A stretch of DNA of 64,000 bases, taken from NCBI RefSeq assembly GCF_014640975.1, contig NZ_BMHO01000001.1, forward strand, positions 1,622,166-1,686,165. The letters run 5' to 3'. Position numbers and translations under genes: made by a program. Shown here piece by piece: positions 1 to 9,336 of the stretch (the stretch's first letter is position 1; each line of letters begins with the position of its first letter). The notes under the pieces were generated by a model. The model saw nothing but the letters and a program-made list of their open reading frames with translations, ran no database searches and was not told where the DNA came from. The stretch comes from Microbacterium faecale (GTDB lineage Bacteria; Actinomycetota; Actinomycetes; Actinomycetales; Microbacteriaceae).

Positions 1-666
1 CCGACCGTCATCGGGCTGCTCGTCGCGGCCGCGCTGTTCGACGTGATCGGCCGCAAGTTCGGCGCGAAGCTCGCGGCCTTCCTGCGTGCGACGTACTACC
101 TGCCGCAGATTCTGCCCTCCGTGATCGCCGCAATCGTGATCGGCTGGATCCTGCGGCCCGAGAACGGAGCCCTCAACACGATCCTGCAGGCAGTAGGCCT
201 CGGCCAGTTCGCCAGCAATTGGCTCGGGGCGCCCGACACCGCGCTCGTGAGCCTCATGGTCGTGCTCGTATGGATCCAGGTCGGATACCCCGTCGTCATC
301 TTCATGGCGGCGCTCGAACGCGTCGACCCCGAGTTGTACGAGGCCGCGGAGATCGACGGCGCAGGCTGGCTCCGGAGGTTCGCGGCCATCACAATGCCGA
401 TGATCCGGCCCGAGATGTTCGTCGTCGCCCTGACGTGCACGATTGCGGCGCTGAAGGTGTTCGGCCCCGTCTATGCCCTCACGGGCGGCGGACCCAACTT
501 CGCCACGATCGTGCCGAGCTACTACTCCTACAGCCAGTTCTTCCAGAATCAGCAGGTCGGATACGGCGCGACGATCGCGACCGCGCTGACGGTCGTCATC
601 ATGCTCGTCTCGATCGTGTTCGTGTGGGCGCAGAATCGCGCCGAGCGAAAGGAGCGCGAACGATGA
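1..666 (+). CDS. ABC sugar transporter permease, MalF/UgpA-type (5'-partial)
   Basis: Inner-membrane permease of a carbohydrate ABC importer (CUT1 family), cut by the window start; 221 residues are visible in the frame open from base 1. Hydrophobic segments alternate with loops, and the cytoplasmic EAA loop (EAAEIDGAGWLRRF, then TMPMI) that docks on the ATPase is clear. The stop overlaps the next permease start as ATGA, so the two are translationally coupled and should form the heterodimeric channel. The cognate binding protein presumably lies upstream, outside the window; no ATPase gene is present, which fits a shared MsiK-like ATPase encoded elsewhere (inference). Confidence 0.93.
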   Translation, partial: PTVIGLLVAAALFDVIGRKFGAKLAAFLRATYYLPQILPSVIAAIVIGWILRPENGALNTILQAVGLGQFASNWLGAPDTALVSLMVVLVWIQVGYPVVIFMAALERVDPELYEAAEIDGAGWLRRFAAITMPMIRPEMFVVALTCTIAALKVFGPVYALTGGGPNFATIVPSYYSYSQFFQNQQVGYGATIATALTVVIMLVSIVFVWAQNRAERKERER

Positions 667-1538
667 GCGCCACCAGCCTTCTCGTCACGGGGGAGACCGG
701 GCACCGGAACCGTCGGCGTCGCACCGTCGGCGACTGGATCGTCCTCGCCGTCATCGTCATCACGGCACTCGTCGTCGTATTCCCGTTCCTGTTGATCCTC
801 ATCAACGCGTTCAAGTCGCCCTCCGACTATGCGACGGGCGGACCGCTGCAGTTGCCGACGGCGCTGCACTTCGACGGGATCGCAGCGTTCTGGGAGCGGG
901 TCGACTTCACGGGAAAGCTGTGGAACAGCCTGTTCATCAGCGGTGTCGTCGCCGTGCTCGCGGTTGTCGTCTCGGTGCTGAATGCGTACGCGATCGGGAT
1001 CGGACGCGTGCGTGGCCGCGTGCCGCTGATTCTCGTATTCCTTCTCGCGAACATGCTGCCGCAGGAGGTGCTCCTCTACCCGCTCTACACGATCTTCCGC
1101 ACGATCGGCCTCTACGACAACGTGTGGTCGGTGATCATCACGTTCGTGGTGATCCAGAGCGCGTTCGGCACCTACCTGCTCGCCAGCGTCTTCGGGACCT
1201 TCCCGAAGGAGATCATCGAGGCCGCGGCACTTGACGGCGCCGGGCGCTGGCTCACCCTGTGGCGTGTCATCGTGCCCGTGAGTCGCCCGACGCTCGGCGT
1301 GCTCATGGTGTTCTTCTTCATCTGGACGTGGAACGAGTTCCTCATCCCGCTGACGTTCCTCATCAGCAACGCGAATCAGACCGTTCCCGTCGCGATCAGC
1401 GTGCTGCAGGGCGACCGGCTGATGGACGTCACCACCACGAGCGCATCCGCGCTCCTGGGCCTCCTTCCGACGCTCATCTTCTTCCTCATCTTCCAGCGCA
1501 CGCTGTCGCGTGGCATCACAGCAGGAGCAGTCAAGTAA
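663..1538 (+). CDS. ABC sugar transporter permease, MalG/UgpE-type
   Basis: Second permease of the same CUT1 importer, 291 residues, about six transmembrane segments, with the EAA loop EAAALDGAGRWLTLW followed by VIVPVSRP. The N-terminal cytoplasmic stretch is basic (HRNRRRRTVGDW), then the first membrane helix begins near residue 24. The ATG overlaps the upstream stop. It is followed directly, with no gap, by the GH31 alpha-xylosidase gene, which suggests the imported sugar is an alpha-xyloside. Substrate cannot be read from the permease itself. Confidence 0.93.
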   Translation: MSATSLLVTGETGHRNRRRRTVGDWIVLAVIVITALVVVFPFLLILINAFKSPSDYATGGPLQLPTALHFDGIAAFWERVDFTGKLWNSLFISGVVAVLAVVVSVLNAYAIGIGRVRGRVPLILVFLLANMLPQEVLLYPLYTIFRTIGLYDNVWSVIITFVVIQSAFGTYLLASVFGTFPKEIIEAAALDGAGRWLTLWRVIVPVSRPTLGVLMVFFFIWTWNEFLIPLTFLISNANQTVPVAISVLQGDRLMDVTTTSASALLGLLPTLIFFLIFQRTLSRGITAGAVK

Positions 1539-3881
1539 ATGAAGTTCACCGACGGTTTCTGGCAGCTGCGTCCCGGCGTTGAGGCGCTTTACGGTCGCGA
1601 GGCGTACGACCTCGAGGTCGACGGATCCACGATCGTCGCGATCGTGCCCACGAAAGTCATCGAGACGCGGGGCGACACCCTCAACCGGCCGACCCTGACG
1701 GTCACGCTGCATTCGCCTCACGAGGGCGTCATCGGCGTGCGCGTCGCGCACCACACCGGCGCGCGACGACCGCGGGGGTTCGAGCTCGTCGGAGCGTCAG
1801 AATGCGGCGAGGTGGTGCGAGACGGACACGAGGCTCGGCTCGTGAGCGGCGCAATCACGGCGGTCGTGCGGTTGGGGGCGCCGTGGCGACTGGAGTTCCG
1901 TGACACCGAGACGGGGCGGCTGCTGACGTCGAGCGGCGAGAAGGCCCTGGGCTACATGCGGACAACCCCCGACGCCCAGATCGACCCCGGGATCGTCGGC
2001 GACGCGCGCGCGACCCTCCGTTCGGAGCAGGGTCAGGCCTACCTCCACGAGCAGCTGTCGCTGGGCGTCGGAGAGGTCGTCTATGGCCTCGGCGAACGAT
2101 TCGGGCCCTTCGTCAAGAACGGCCAGTCCGTCGACATCTGGAACGCGGACGGCGGGACGTCGAGCGAGCAGGCCTACAAGAACGTCCCGTTCTATCTGAC
2201 CAATCGCGGTTACGGCGTGCTCGTCAACGACGCGCGCCACGTCTCGTACGAGATCGGTTCGGAGGCCGTCGAGCGGGTGCAGTTCTCAGTCGCGGGGGAG
2301 CACCTCGAGTACTTCGTGTTCGCGGGGCCGACCCCCGCCGCGGTCCTGGACCGTTACACAGCGCTCACCGGACGCGCGCCGGAGGTGCCCGCCTGGTCGT
2401 ACGGGCTCTGGCTCTCGACCAGCTTCACGACCGACTACGACGAGCAGACCGTGAACAGCTTCATCGACGGGATGACGGAGCGCGACATCCCGCTCGATGT
2501 CTTCCACTTCGACTGCTTCTGGATGCGCGAGTTCACGTGGTGCGATTTCGAATGGGATCCGCGGGTCTTCCCGGATCCCGAGGGGATGCTCGCGCGGCTG
2601 CACGACCGCGGTCTGCGCGTGAGCGTCTGGACGAACCCGTATCTCGGCCAGCGCTCGCGGCTGTTCCGGGAGGCGGCAGAGAAGGGGTACCTGGTCCGGC
2701 GAGCCGACGGATCCGTGTGGCAATGGGACATGTGGCAGGCGGGGATGGGGCTCGTCGACTTCACGAACCCCGACGCGCGACGGTGGTACCAGGAGCATCT
2801 GCGACGCCTCCTGCGTCAGGGGGTCGACACGTTCAAGACCGACTTCGGCGAGCGCATCCCGCTCGACGTCGTCTACTTCGATGGATCCGACCCCCACGAC
2901 ATGCACAATCGCTACACGCACCTGTACAACGAGGCCGTCTTCGAGGTGCTCGAGGAGCAGCGCGGCCGCGGTGAGGCGGTGGTGTTCGCGCGGTCGGCGA
3001 CCGCCGGCGGCCAGCAGATGCCGGTGCACTGGGGCGGCGACAATACCTCCTCGTTCGAATCGATGGCGGAATCGCTGCGCGGCGGGCTATCACTCGCGAT
3101 GAGCGGTTTCGCGTACTGGAGCCATGACATCGGCGGGTTCGAGGGCAGGCCCGATCCCGCGGTATTCAAGCGCTGGCTCGCGTTCGGGCTGCTCTCGAGC
3201 CACAGTCGCCTGCACGGATCCGAGTCCTACCGCGTGCCGTGGCTCTTTGACGAAGCAGAGGGTCGCGACGAGTCGGATCCGCAGAGCGCGGTCAGCGTGA
3301 CCCGACGCTTCGCGCAGCTCAAGGCCTCGCTCACGCCGTATCTCGTGCGAATCGGTCGCGAGGCACGCGAGACCGGTCTGCCGCTCATGCGTCCCATGGC
3401 ACTCGCGTTCCCGGACGATCCGGCGATGGCCTATCTCGATCGGCAGTACATGCTCGGGGCGGATCTGCTCGTCGCCCCCGTCTTCTCCGCCGACGGCGAC
3501 GTCGAGTTCTTCCTGCCGGCCGGGCAGTGGACCTCACTCCTGACCGGAGAGAGCGTCGAGGGTGGATCCTGGCGTCGGGAGCGACACGAATTCGACAGCC
3601 TCCCGCTGTACGTGCGCGCGGGCGCCACGCTCGTCACCGGCGACGGATCGCGGGGAGCGGATTACGACGTCTTCGACGCGCCGCGGCTCATCGTCTTCCC
3701 CGGGGCGGACGGAGAGCGAGCAGCGACGATCGTCTCGGGCGACCGGACGGCGACCTTCCGCGTCGAACAGACGGCGGACCACGTGCGGATCACGTCGGCC
3801 GACGTCGCGGCGTTCTCCGCGGCGATTGCGAACGGCGAGCCGCATCACACGGCCGACGGGACCGTCACGATCCGACGGTGA
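1539..3881 (+). CDS. yicI: GH31 alpha-xylosidase (YicI-like)
   Basis: Cytoplasmic retaining alpha-glycosidase of family GH31, 780 residues, close to the usual YicI length; it probably removes non-reducing alpha-linked xylose from xyloglucan fragments such as isoprimeverose. The nucleophile motif KTDFGERIP places the catalytic Asp at residue 435, and the acid/base motif WGGDNTSS places the second Asp at 501. There is an N-terminal beta-sandwich, a central (beta/alpha)8 barrel with the signatures GLGERFGPF and FHFDCFWM, and C-terminal beta domains. No signal peptide, consistent with cleavage after import by the adjoining permeases. The KTDFGE form rather than WTD/WNDMNE favours xylosidase over glucosidase. 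The ATG immediately follows the upstream stop. Confidence 0.92.
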   Translation: MKFTDGFWQLRPGVEALYGREAYDLEVDGSTIVAIVPTKVIETRGDTLNRPTLTVTLHSPHEGVIGVRVAHHTGARRPRGFELVGASECGEVVRDGHEARLVSGAITAVVRLGAPWRLEFRDTETGRLLTSSGEKALGYMRTTPDAQIDPGIVGDARATLRSEQGQAYLHEQLSLGVGEVVYGLGERFGPFVKNGQSVDIWNADGGTSSEQAYKNVPFYLTNRGYGVLVNDARHVSYEIGSEAVERVQFSVAGEHLEYFVFAGPTPAAVLDRYTALTGRAPEVPAWSYGLWLSTSFTTDYDEQTVNSFIDGMTERDIPLDVFHFDCFWMREFTWCDFEWDPRVFPDPEGMLARLHDRGLRVSVWTNPYLGQRSRLFREAAEKGYLVRRADGSVWQWDMWQAGMGLVDFTNPDARRWYQEHLRRLLRQGVDTFKTDFGERIPLDVVYFDGSDPHDMHNRYTHLYNEAVFEVLEEQRGRGEAVVFARSATAGGQQMPVHWGGDNTSSFESMAESLRGGLSLAMSGFAYWSHDIGGFEGRPDPAVFKRWLAFGLLSSHSRLHGSESYRVPWLFDEAEGRDESDPQSAVSVTRRFAQLKASLTPYLVRIGREARETGLPLMRPMALAFPDDPAMAYLDRQYMLGADLLVAPVFSADGDVEFFLPAGQWTSLLTGESVEGGSWRRERHEFDSLPLYVRAGATLVTGDGSRGADYDVFDAPRLIVFPGADGERAATIVSGDRTATFRVEQTADHVRITSADVAAFSAAIANGEPHHTADGTVTIRR

Positions 3882-3935
3882 CCGGTCGTAGCATGGACAC
3901 TGTTTCTCTCACCATCGACGGAAGTGATCTCACGC

Positions 3936-4709
3936 ATGCCCGCTGATCGATCGATCGCCCTTCAGCTGTATACGCTCCGAGATCGCATGAACGCCGATCC
4001 CGACGCGACCCTCGCGAGGGCCGCGGAGATCGGGTTCGCGCAGATCGAGCTCTACAACATCGTGGGGTGGCGCGACGAACTCGCCCGGGGGCTTGCCGCG
4101 AACGGCTTGACGGCGCCGACGGCGCACGCGCGACTGTCCGGCGCGGACGTCGAGGAGGCATTCGACGCCGCCGCATCGCTCGGTGTGCGCACGCTCATCG
4201 ACCCGATGATCGCCGCGGAGCGCTGGACGACGCGCGACGACGTCAAGCGCAACGCCGAGCAGCTCGCCGAACACGGCGAGCTCGCGAAGAAGTTCGGCCT
4301 GGAGTTCGGGTACCACAACCACGCGTGGGAGGTCGAGAACGTCTTCGGCGACGAGACCGCGCTTGAGGTGCTGGCTGCCGAGCTTCCGGACGACATCGGG
4401 CTCGAGGTCGACGCGTACTGGGCGGCAGTCGGCGGGGCCGACGTGGCCGCGGTGCTCACGCGTCTCGGATCGCGCGTGCGACAGCTGCACATCAAGGACG
4501 CGCCGCTCGCGGGCGGTGCCCTCAGCACCGACCGAGAGGACCAGCTCCCCGCCGGCCAGGGCGCGATCCGGTGGGATCCGATCCTCGCCGCGGCGCCCGC
4601 CGCGGAGCTGCTCGTCGTCGAGTTCGACGAGTATCGCGGAGACATCTACGACGGCGTCGCCCAGGGACTCGCGGGCATTCGCACGCTCATCGAAGGAGAG
4701 AACGCATGA
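3936..4709 (+). CDS. sugar phosphate isomerase/epimerase family TIM-barrel protein
   Basis: AP-endonuclease-2/IolE-like TIM barrel, 257 residues from the ATG; a GTG 12 bases upstream is also possible, and GGAAG lies 11 nt before the ATG. Metal-ligand positions typical of the family are visible: the GYHNHAWEVE histidine/glutamate segment, GLEVDAYW, QLHIKD and LLVVEFDEY. Such proteins isomerise or epimerise free or keto sugars. It is separated from the GH31 gene by 54 bases and overlaps the next dehydrogenase as ATGA; the pair resembles the keto-sugar oxidation/isomerisation modules often found beside sugar importers. The actual substrate is unknown. Confidence 0.85.
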   Translation: MPADRSIALQLYTLRDRMNADPDATLARAAEIGFAQIELYNIVGWRDELARGLAANGLTAPTAHARLSGADVEEAFDAAASLGVRTLIDPMIAAERWTTRDDVKRNAEQLAEHGELAKKFGLEFGYHNHAWEVENVFGDETALEVLAAELPDDIGLEVDAYWAAVGGADVAAVLTRLGSRVRQLHIKDAPLAGGALSTDREDQLPAGQGAIRWDPILAAAPAAELLVVEFDEYRGDIYDGVAQGLAGIRTLIEGENA

Positions 4710-5818
4710 CCAGTCAGCCTCTGGGCGTCGGATTCATCGGCGCAGGGATGATCAGCGACACCTACCTGGAGCACCTCGCGCAGTTCCCCGAGGTGGAGGT
4801 CATCGCGATCGGAGACATCGACACCGACCGCGCGTCCGCGCAGGCCGAGAAACACGGCGTGCGCGACTCCGGCCGCCCGGCCGACATCCTCGCCCACCCG
4901 GACGTCGAGCTCGTGGTGAACCTGACAATCCCGGCCGTGCACGCCGAGATCTCGCTCGCCGCGATCGACGCGGGCAAGCACGTGTGGAGCGAGAAGCCGA
5001 TCTCCGTCGACCGCGAGTCCGGGCGGCAGCTCGTGCAGCGCGCCGCCGAGAAGGGGCTGCGCGTCGGCATCGCGCCCGACACCGTGCTCGGGCGCGGCGT
5101 GCAGAGCGCGCTGCGCGCGATCGCCCGCGGCGACATCGGTCAGCCATTGGCCGCAACGACCACCATGCAGGGCCCGGGCCCCGACCAGTGGCACCAGAAT
5201 CCCGACTTCTTCTTCCAGCCCGGCGCCGGCCCGATCTTCGATATGGGGCCGTACTACCTGACGACGCTCGTGAACGTGTTCGGATCCGTCACCCGCGCGT
5301 CCGCCTTCGGGCTGACGCCGCAGCAGGAGCGGCGCGTCATGGCGGGGCCGCGCACGGGGGAGACCTTCCCCGTGCGCGTGCCGACCCACGTGCATGCGAA
5401 CCTCGAGTTCGAAGCGGGTGGGACCAGCACGAGCGTCTACAGCTGGGACTCACCGCTCGTGCGGATGGGCTTCTTCGAGGTGACGGGCACCGAGGGCACC
5501 CTCGCGATTCCCGACCCGAATATGTTCGAGGGGCCGCTCCGGGTGATGCGCGTCCCGAACCGCGAGACGCGCGAACAGGCGTGGGAGGAACTCCCGTCCG
5601 ACGGCGTTGTGGGCGGTCGCGGGCTCGGCGTCATCGACATGGTGCGAGCGATCCACTCGGGTCAGCCGCACCGGGCCTCCGCCGAGATCGGTCTCCACGT
5701 GCTCGACACGATGATCGCCATCGAGCAGTCCGTCGCGACGCGGCAGACCGTCGAGGTGACGAGTCGCGCCGACCGGCCCGAGCCGATCCCGGCCGACTGG
5801 GATCCCTACCGCGTCTGA
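4706..5818 (+). CDS. Gfo/Idh/MocA family NAD(P)-dependent oxidoreductase
   Basis: Cytosolic sugar or inositol dehydrogenase family member, 370 residues. The Rossmann motif GVGFIGAGMISDTYLEHL is at the N-terminus and the family lysine occurs in SEKPISVD; the C-terminal half is the alpha/beta dimerisation and substrate domain. The start ATG overlaps the preceding stop and has AAGGAGAG about 8 nt upstream. Its 3' end runs 13 bp into the convergent lacI gene, so the two transcripts overlap tail to tail. It probably oxidises the sugar delivered by the importer and glycosidase genes in front of it; the natural substrate cannot be assigned from sequence. Confidence 0.9.
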   Translation: MTSQPLGVGFIGAGMISDTYLEHLAQFPEVEVIAIGDIDTDRASAQAEKHGVRDSGRPADILAHPDVELVVNLTIPAVHAEISLAAIDAGKHVWSEKPISVDRESGRQLVQRAAEKGLRVGIAPDTVLGRGVQSALRAIARGDIGQPLAATTTMQGPGPDQWHQNPDFFFQPGAGPIFDMGPYYLTTLVNVFGSVTRASAFGLTPQQERRVMAGPRTGETFPVRVPTHVHANLEFEAGGTSTSVYSWDSPLVRMGFFEVTGTEGTLAIPDPNMFEGPLRVMRVPNRETREQAWEELPSDGVVGGRGLGVIDMVRAIHSGQPHRASAEIGLHVLDTMIAIEQSVATRQTVEVTSRADRPEPIPADWDPYRV

Positions 5819-6837
5819 GAGTCGGGCGCGGCGGTCGACTCGCGCACGACGAGGTCGGAGTCGAGGCGGATATGCGTCGGCGCCGCATCGTCGTCCATCA
5901 TGCGAACGAGCAGGTCGACGGCCGCGCGGCCCATGTCCTCCAGCGGCTGACGGATCGTCGTCAGGGACGGGGTCATCGCGATCGCTTCGGGGATGTCGTC
6001 GAAGCCGACAACGGACAGATCCTCCGGCACCCGCACGCCGCGGGCGTTCGCGACGCGGATGAGCTCCATCGCGGAGATGTCGTTCGCGGCGAAGATGGCC
6101 GTCGGCGGTTGTTCGAGATCAAGCAGCACAGCCGCGCCCGCGGACGCCTCGGCGGCGCGGTATCCGCCCTCGGCGACGAGCGCTGCGTCGTGGGCGATCC
6201 CAGCGGCTGACAGCGCCTCGGCGTATCCGCGCTCCCTCAGGCGTGCGGATTCGAGGTCGCTCCGGCCGCGCAGGTGCCCGATGCGCGTGTGGCCGAGCGA
6301 GATCAGATGCTCGGTCGCGAGGCGCGCGCCCCGCAGGTTGTCGGTGTCGACGCTCGCGGATCCGGCGGGGCCCGTATGCGGATCGACCGACACGACGGGG
6401 ACGGCCGTCTCGGGCGGCCGCACGGTCGGGGTGACCACGATCGCTCCGTCGATGAGCGTGCCGCCGAGTCGTGACAGCGAGCGGCTCTCCCACCCGTGGT
6501 GAGATCCGGACGAGACCGCACCGGCGTAGGCGAGCACGTCGTAGTCGGTGTCGCTGAGCGCGCTCGAGACGCCGTTGAGCAGGCGCAGTGCGAATGGCTC
6601 GAACTCGGCCACGAGCACGCCGAGGACGTGCGTGCGACTCCGGCGCATGGACGTCGCGACGAGGGAGCTGGCGTACCCGAGGTCGGAGACGATCTTCAGG
6701 ACACGCTCGCTCGTCGCCGCGGCGACGCCGTCTCTGCCGTTGATCACTTTCGAGACGGTCGCGACCGACACGCCGGCGGCGCGCGCGACGTCGGTGATCG
6801 TCGTGCGAGTACGTGGACGAATCCTGCTGGTGGTCAT
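5806..6837 (-). CDS. LacI-family transcriptional repressor
   Basis: DNA-binding repressor of 343 residues: N-terminal LacI helix-turn-helix at about residues 13-35 (ITDVARAAGVSVATVSKVIN), hinge helix, then a periplasmic-binding-protein-like effector domain. It is divergent from the second sugar importer operon, and a LacI-type operator overlaps that operon's -35 box (6915-6935), so it likely represses import and GH3 expression and is relieved by an imported sugar. The ATG is preceded by AGGAGG only 3 nt away, and a TAACGT -10-like hexamer lies 9 nt before the ATG, so the Shine-Dalgarno may or may not be on the mRNA. The 3' end overlaps the convergent oxidoreductase gene. Confidence 0.94.
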   Translation of the reverse strand: MTTSRIRPRTRTTITDVARAAGVSVATVSKVINGRDGVAAATSERVLKIVSDLGYASSLVATSMRRSRTHVLGVLVAEFEPFALRLLNGVSSALSDTDYDVLAYAGAVSSGSHHGWESRSLSRLGGTLIDGAIVVTPTVRPPETAVPVVSVDPHTGPAGSASVDTDNLRGARLATEHLISLGHTRIGHLRGRSDLESARLRERGYAEALSAAGIAHDAALVAEGGYRAAEASAGAAVLLDLEQPPTAIFAANDISAMELIRVANARGVRVPEDLSVVGFDDIPEAIAMTPSLTTIRQPLEDMGRAAVDLLVRMMDDDAAPTHIRLDSDLVVRESTAAPDSQTR

Positions 6838-6914
6838 GATCCTCCTACGTTAGGCCCGAAGTGCCCTCTCGCCGGGCATCCCGCGATGCGGGAAGTGTCG
6901 AGCCGCCCCGAGAG

Positions 6915-6962
6915 AAAACGTTATCGATATCGATTGACAATGTCGAGAGATCCTGTCAGAGT
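6915..6962 (+). promoter_or_regulatory. promoter and LacI-type operator of the second sugar importer operon
   Basis: An imperfect palindrome centred on the CpG at 6925/6926 (AAACGTTATCGATATCGATT) is what LacI-family repressors usually bind. Inside it is the perfect 12-mer ATCGATATCGAT (6923-6934). It runs directly into a consensus -35 TTGACA (6934-6939); a CAGAGT -10 follows after 17 bp (6957-6962). A repressor bound here would block RNA polymerase. The site lies between divergent lacI and the binding-protein gene. Confidence 0.72.
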
Positions 6963-7027
6963 CGTTTCCGCACCGGGTGCGTACCCTGCTCGGTGCGAGG
7001 ACGACAGCACTCAACGAGGAGAAGAGC

Positions 7028-8314
7028 ATGAACGTGCGAAAGAAGTGGGTCGTCGCAGCGGCGACCGTCGCCACGGCGAGCCTCGCCCTGGCCGGTTGCG
7101 CCGGAGGTTCCGGAGGCGGCGACGAGGACGGCACGTCGATGGAGATGTGGCACAACTCCACGACGGGCGATGGCAAGGAATACTGGGACGAGGTCGCGGC
7201 CGCGTTCGAGGAGGAGACCGGCGTCTCCGTCAAGATGACCTCGATTCAGAACGAGGACATGGACGGCAAGCTCCAGACCGCGACGAACTCCGGTGACATG
7301 CCGGACCTGTTCATGGCGCGCGGCGGCGGCAAGCTCGCCGACATCGTGGCCGCGGGCGTCGTGAAGGACATCACGGGCCTCATCGACGACGAGACGAACG
7401 AGGCTTACGGCGAGACGCCGTTCGCGCCGTTCACGGTCGACGACGCGATCTACGGCATGCCGGTCGCGGTTCTTCCCCAGGGCATGTTCTACAGTGAGGA
7501 CCTCTTCGCGGATGCGGGCATCTCCGAGCCGCCCACGACGTTCGACGAGCTGGGCGACGCCATCTCGGCTCTTAAGGACACGGACGTCGAGCCGATCGCG
7601 CTGGGCGCAAAGGCGGCATGGCCGGCCGCGCATTGGTACTACGCGTTCGCGCTGCGTGCCTGCTCGGAGGAGACGATCCAGGACATCGCCTCGACCCTCG
7701 ACTTCAGCTCCGGCTGCTGGCTGTCCGCGGCTGAGGACCTTGAGGAGTTCGCGGCGACCGAGCCGTTCAACAAGGGCTTCCTGACGACCGACGCACAGGA
7801 GGGCGCGGGATCGTCTGCCGGTCTCGTCGCCAACCACCAGGCCGCCATGGAGCTCATGGGCGGCTGGAACGCGGGAGTGATCGGGTCGCTGACGCCGGAC
7901 GGCGAGCCGTTGGCGGACCTCGGCTGGTTCCCGCTTCCCGCGACGTCCGGCGGCGAGGGTGCCCCCACCGCCATGATGGGCGGCGTCGATGGCTACGCAT
8001 GCTCCGTCGACTCGCCTGACGCCTGCGAGGAGTTCCTGAACTTCATCGCGCAGGCCGAGTGGCAGGAGAAGTACGCCGATGCATTCGATGCGATCCCCGC
8101 ATCGCTCGACGCGCAGGGCGCTGTTGAGGACCCGGTCCTCACCGAGATGATGGCGGCGTACAACGACGCCGAGTACATCGTCCTGTGGCTTGACACGCTG
8201 CTCGGACAGAACGTCGGCAACGCGCTCAACACCGCGGTCGTCGACATGCTGGCCGGCGGTGGCACTCCCGAGTCGCTCGTCGAGACCGCAACCAACGCCG
8301 CCGCGCGCGGCTGA
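7028..8314 (+). CDS. ABC sugar transporter substrate-binding lipoprotein
   Basis: Extracellular solute-binding protein family 1, 428 residues. The signal peptide has basic MNVRKK, a hydrophobic core, and the lipobox LALAGC with the lipidated cysteine at residue 24, followed by a flexible Gly/Ser/acidic linker. The mature part carries the typical WHNSTTGDGKEYWDEVAAAF opening of CUT1 sugar receptors. The ATG at 7028 is chosen over an upstream in-frame start because GAGGAGAAG lies just before it and the signal peptide begins here. First gene of the LacI-controlled operon with two permeases and a GH3 enzyme. Confidence 0.95.
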   Translation: MNVRKKWVVAAATVATASLALAGCAGGSGGGDEDGTSMEMWHNSTTGDGKEYWDEVAAAFEEETGVSVKMTSIQNEDMDGKLQTATNSGDMPDLFMARGGGKLADIVAAGVVKDITGLIDDETNEAYGETPFAPFTVDDAIYGMPVAVLPQGMFYSEDLFADAGISEPPTTFDELGDAISALKDTDVEPIALGAKAAWPAAHWYYAFALRACSEETIQDIASTLDFSSGCWLSAAEDLEEFAATEPFNKGFLTTDAQEGAGSSAGLVANHQAAMELMGGWNAGVIGSLTPDGEPLADLGWFPLPATSGGEGAPTAMMGGVDGYACSVDSPDACEEFLNFIAQAEWQEKYADAFDAIPASLDAQGAVEDPVLTEMMAAYNDAEYIVLWLDTLLGQNVGNALNTAVVDMLAGGGTPESLVETATNAAARG

Positions 8315-8325
8315 GAGGGCTCCGT

Positions 8326-9336
8326 ATGACCTCCCCCGCAACGTACGCGGCGCGCACGGCCGGGGAGCGGGGCACCGGGGGCGGCGCGAACGCGCCGTCC
8401 CCGGCGCCTCGCAAGGCGCGTGCGGACTGGCGAAAGCGCGGCGAGATCGCGCTTCTCGCCGGTCCCGGCATCCTCATCTTCGTGACCTTCGTCATCTTCC
8501 CCGTGCTGATGGCGGCGTTCTACGGCTTCTTCCGCTGGAAGGGCTTCGGGTTCCCCGAGGACTTCGTCGGGCTCGACAACTACGTCATGATCCTGCAGGA
8601 TCCGACGTTCCGCGAGGCCGTGATGCACAACATGTTCATCGTCGTGGCCTCGCTCATCCTGCAGGGCCCCCTCGCGATCCTCTTCGCGCTGCTGATGAAC
8701 CAGAAGATGCGCGGACGCGGCCTGATTCGCGTGCTCATCTTCGTGCCGTACGTGATCTCCGAGGTGGTCGTCGGCACCGGCTGGTCGCTCATGCTGCAGG
8801 ACGTCGGCGCCGTCAACTCGTTCCTCGAGAAGGTCGGGCTCGGCGCCTGGCAGCAGTCGTGGATCTCCGAACCGGGCATCGCGATGGGCACGCTGATGTT
8901 CATCATCAGCTGGAAGTACATCGGCTTCGCCGTCATCCTCATGCTCGCCGGGCTCCAGTCGATCCCGGAGGAGCTGTACGAGGCCGCCGCGATCGACGGC
9001 GCGACCTTCTGGCAGTCGCAGTGGCACATCACGCTTCCGCTGCTCGGCCCGACGATCCGCATCTGGGCGTTCCTGTCGATGATCGGCTCACTGCAGCTCT
9101 TCGACCTCGTCAATATCATCTGGGGTCAGTACATCGCCGCCACGGCGGGGACCTCGACGATGGCGACGTACATGTACCAGAACGGTCACCTCGCGGGGAA
9201 CTACGGCTTCGGTAACGCGGTCGCCGTGCTGCTGTTCCTCATCTCCTTGATCATCGCGCTCACGTACCAGCGCATCGCGCTGCGCCGTGACACCGCGGGC
9301 GCCGTCACCGGCGACAGCGGAAGGAAGAAGTCATGA
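8326..9336 (+). CDS. ABC sugar transporter permease, MalF/UgpA-type
   Basis: CUT1 permease, 336 residues, starting 11 nt after the binding-protein stop. An Ala/Pro/Gly-rich cytoplasmic N-terminus of about 40 residues precedes six predicted membrane helices (first GEIALLAGPGILIFVTFVIF). The EAA docking loop is EAAAIDGATFWQSQW followed by HITLPLLGP. The gene overlaps the next permease as ATGA. With its partner it forms the channel for the sugar captured by the adjacent lipoprotein. Confidence 0.95.
   Translation: MTSPATYAARTAGERGTGGGANAPSPAPRKARADWRKRGEIALLAGPGILIFVTFVIFPVLMAAFYGFFRWKGFGFPEDFVGLDNYVMILQDPTFREAVMHNMFIVVASLILQGPLAILFALLMNQKMRGRGLIRVLIFVPYVISEVVVGTGWSLMLQDVGAVNSFLEKVGLGAWQQSWISEPGIAMGTLMFIISWKYIGFAVILMLAGLQSIPEELYEAAAIDGATFWQSQWHITLPLLGPTIRIWAFLSMIGSLQLFDLVNIIWGQYIAATAGTSTMATYMYQNGHLAGNYGFGNAVAVLLFLISLIIALTYQRIALRRDTAGAVTGDSGRKKS

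Noticed and set aside
5806..5818. Frameshift or mis-assembly where the oxidoreductase and lacI genes overlap
   Set aside because: Both reading frames end with complete family C-termini; a 13-bp tail-to-tail overlap is normal.
6977..7027. Upstream start for the sugar-binding lipoprotein
   Set aside because: It would add 17 residues before a normal signal peptide and would ignore the good ribosome site at 7016-7024.
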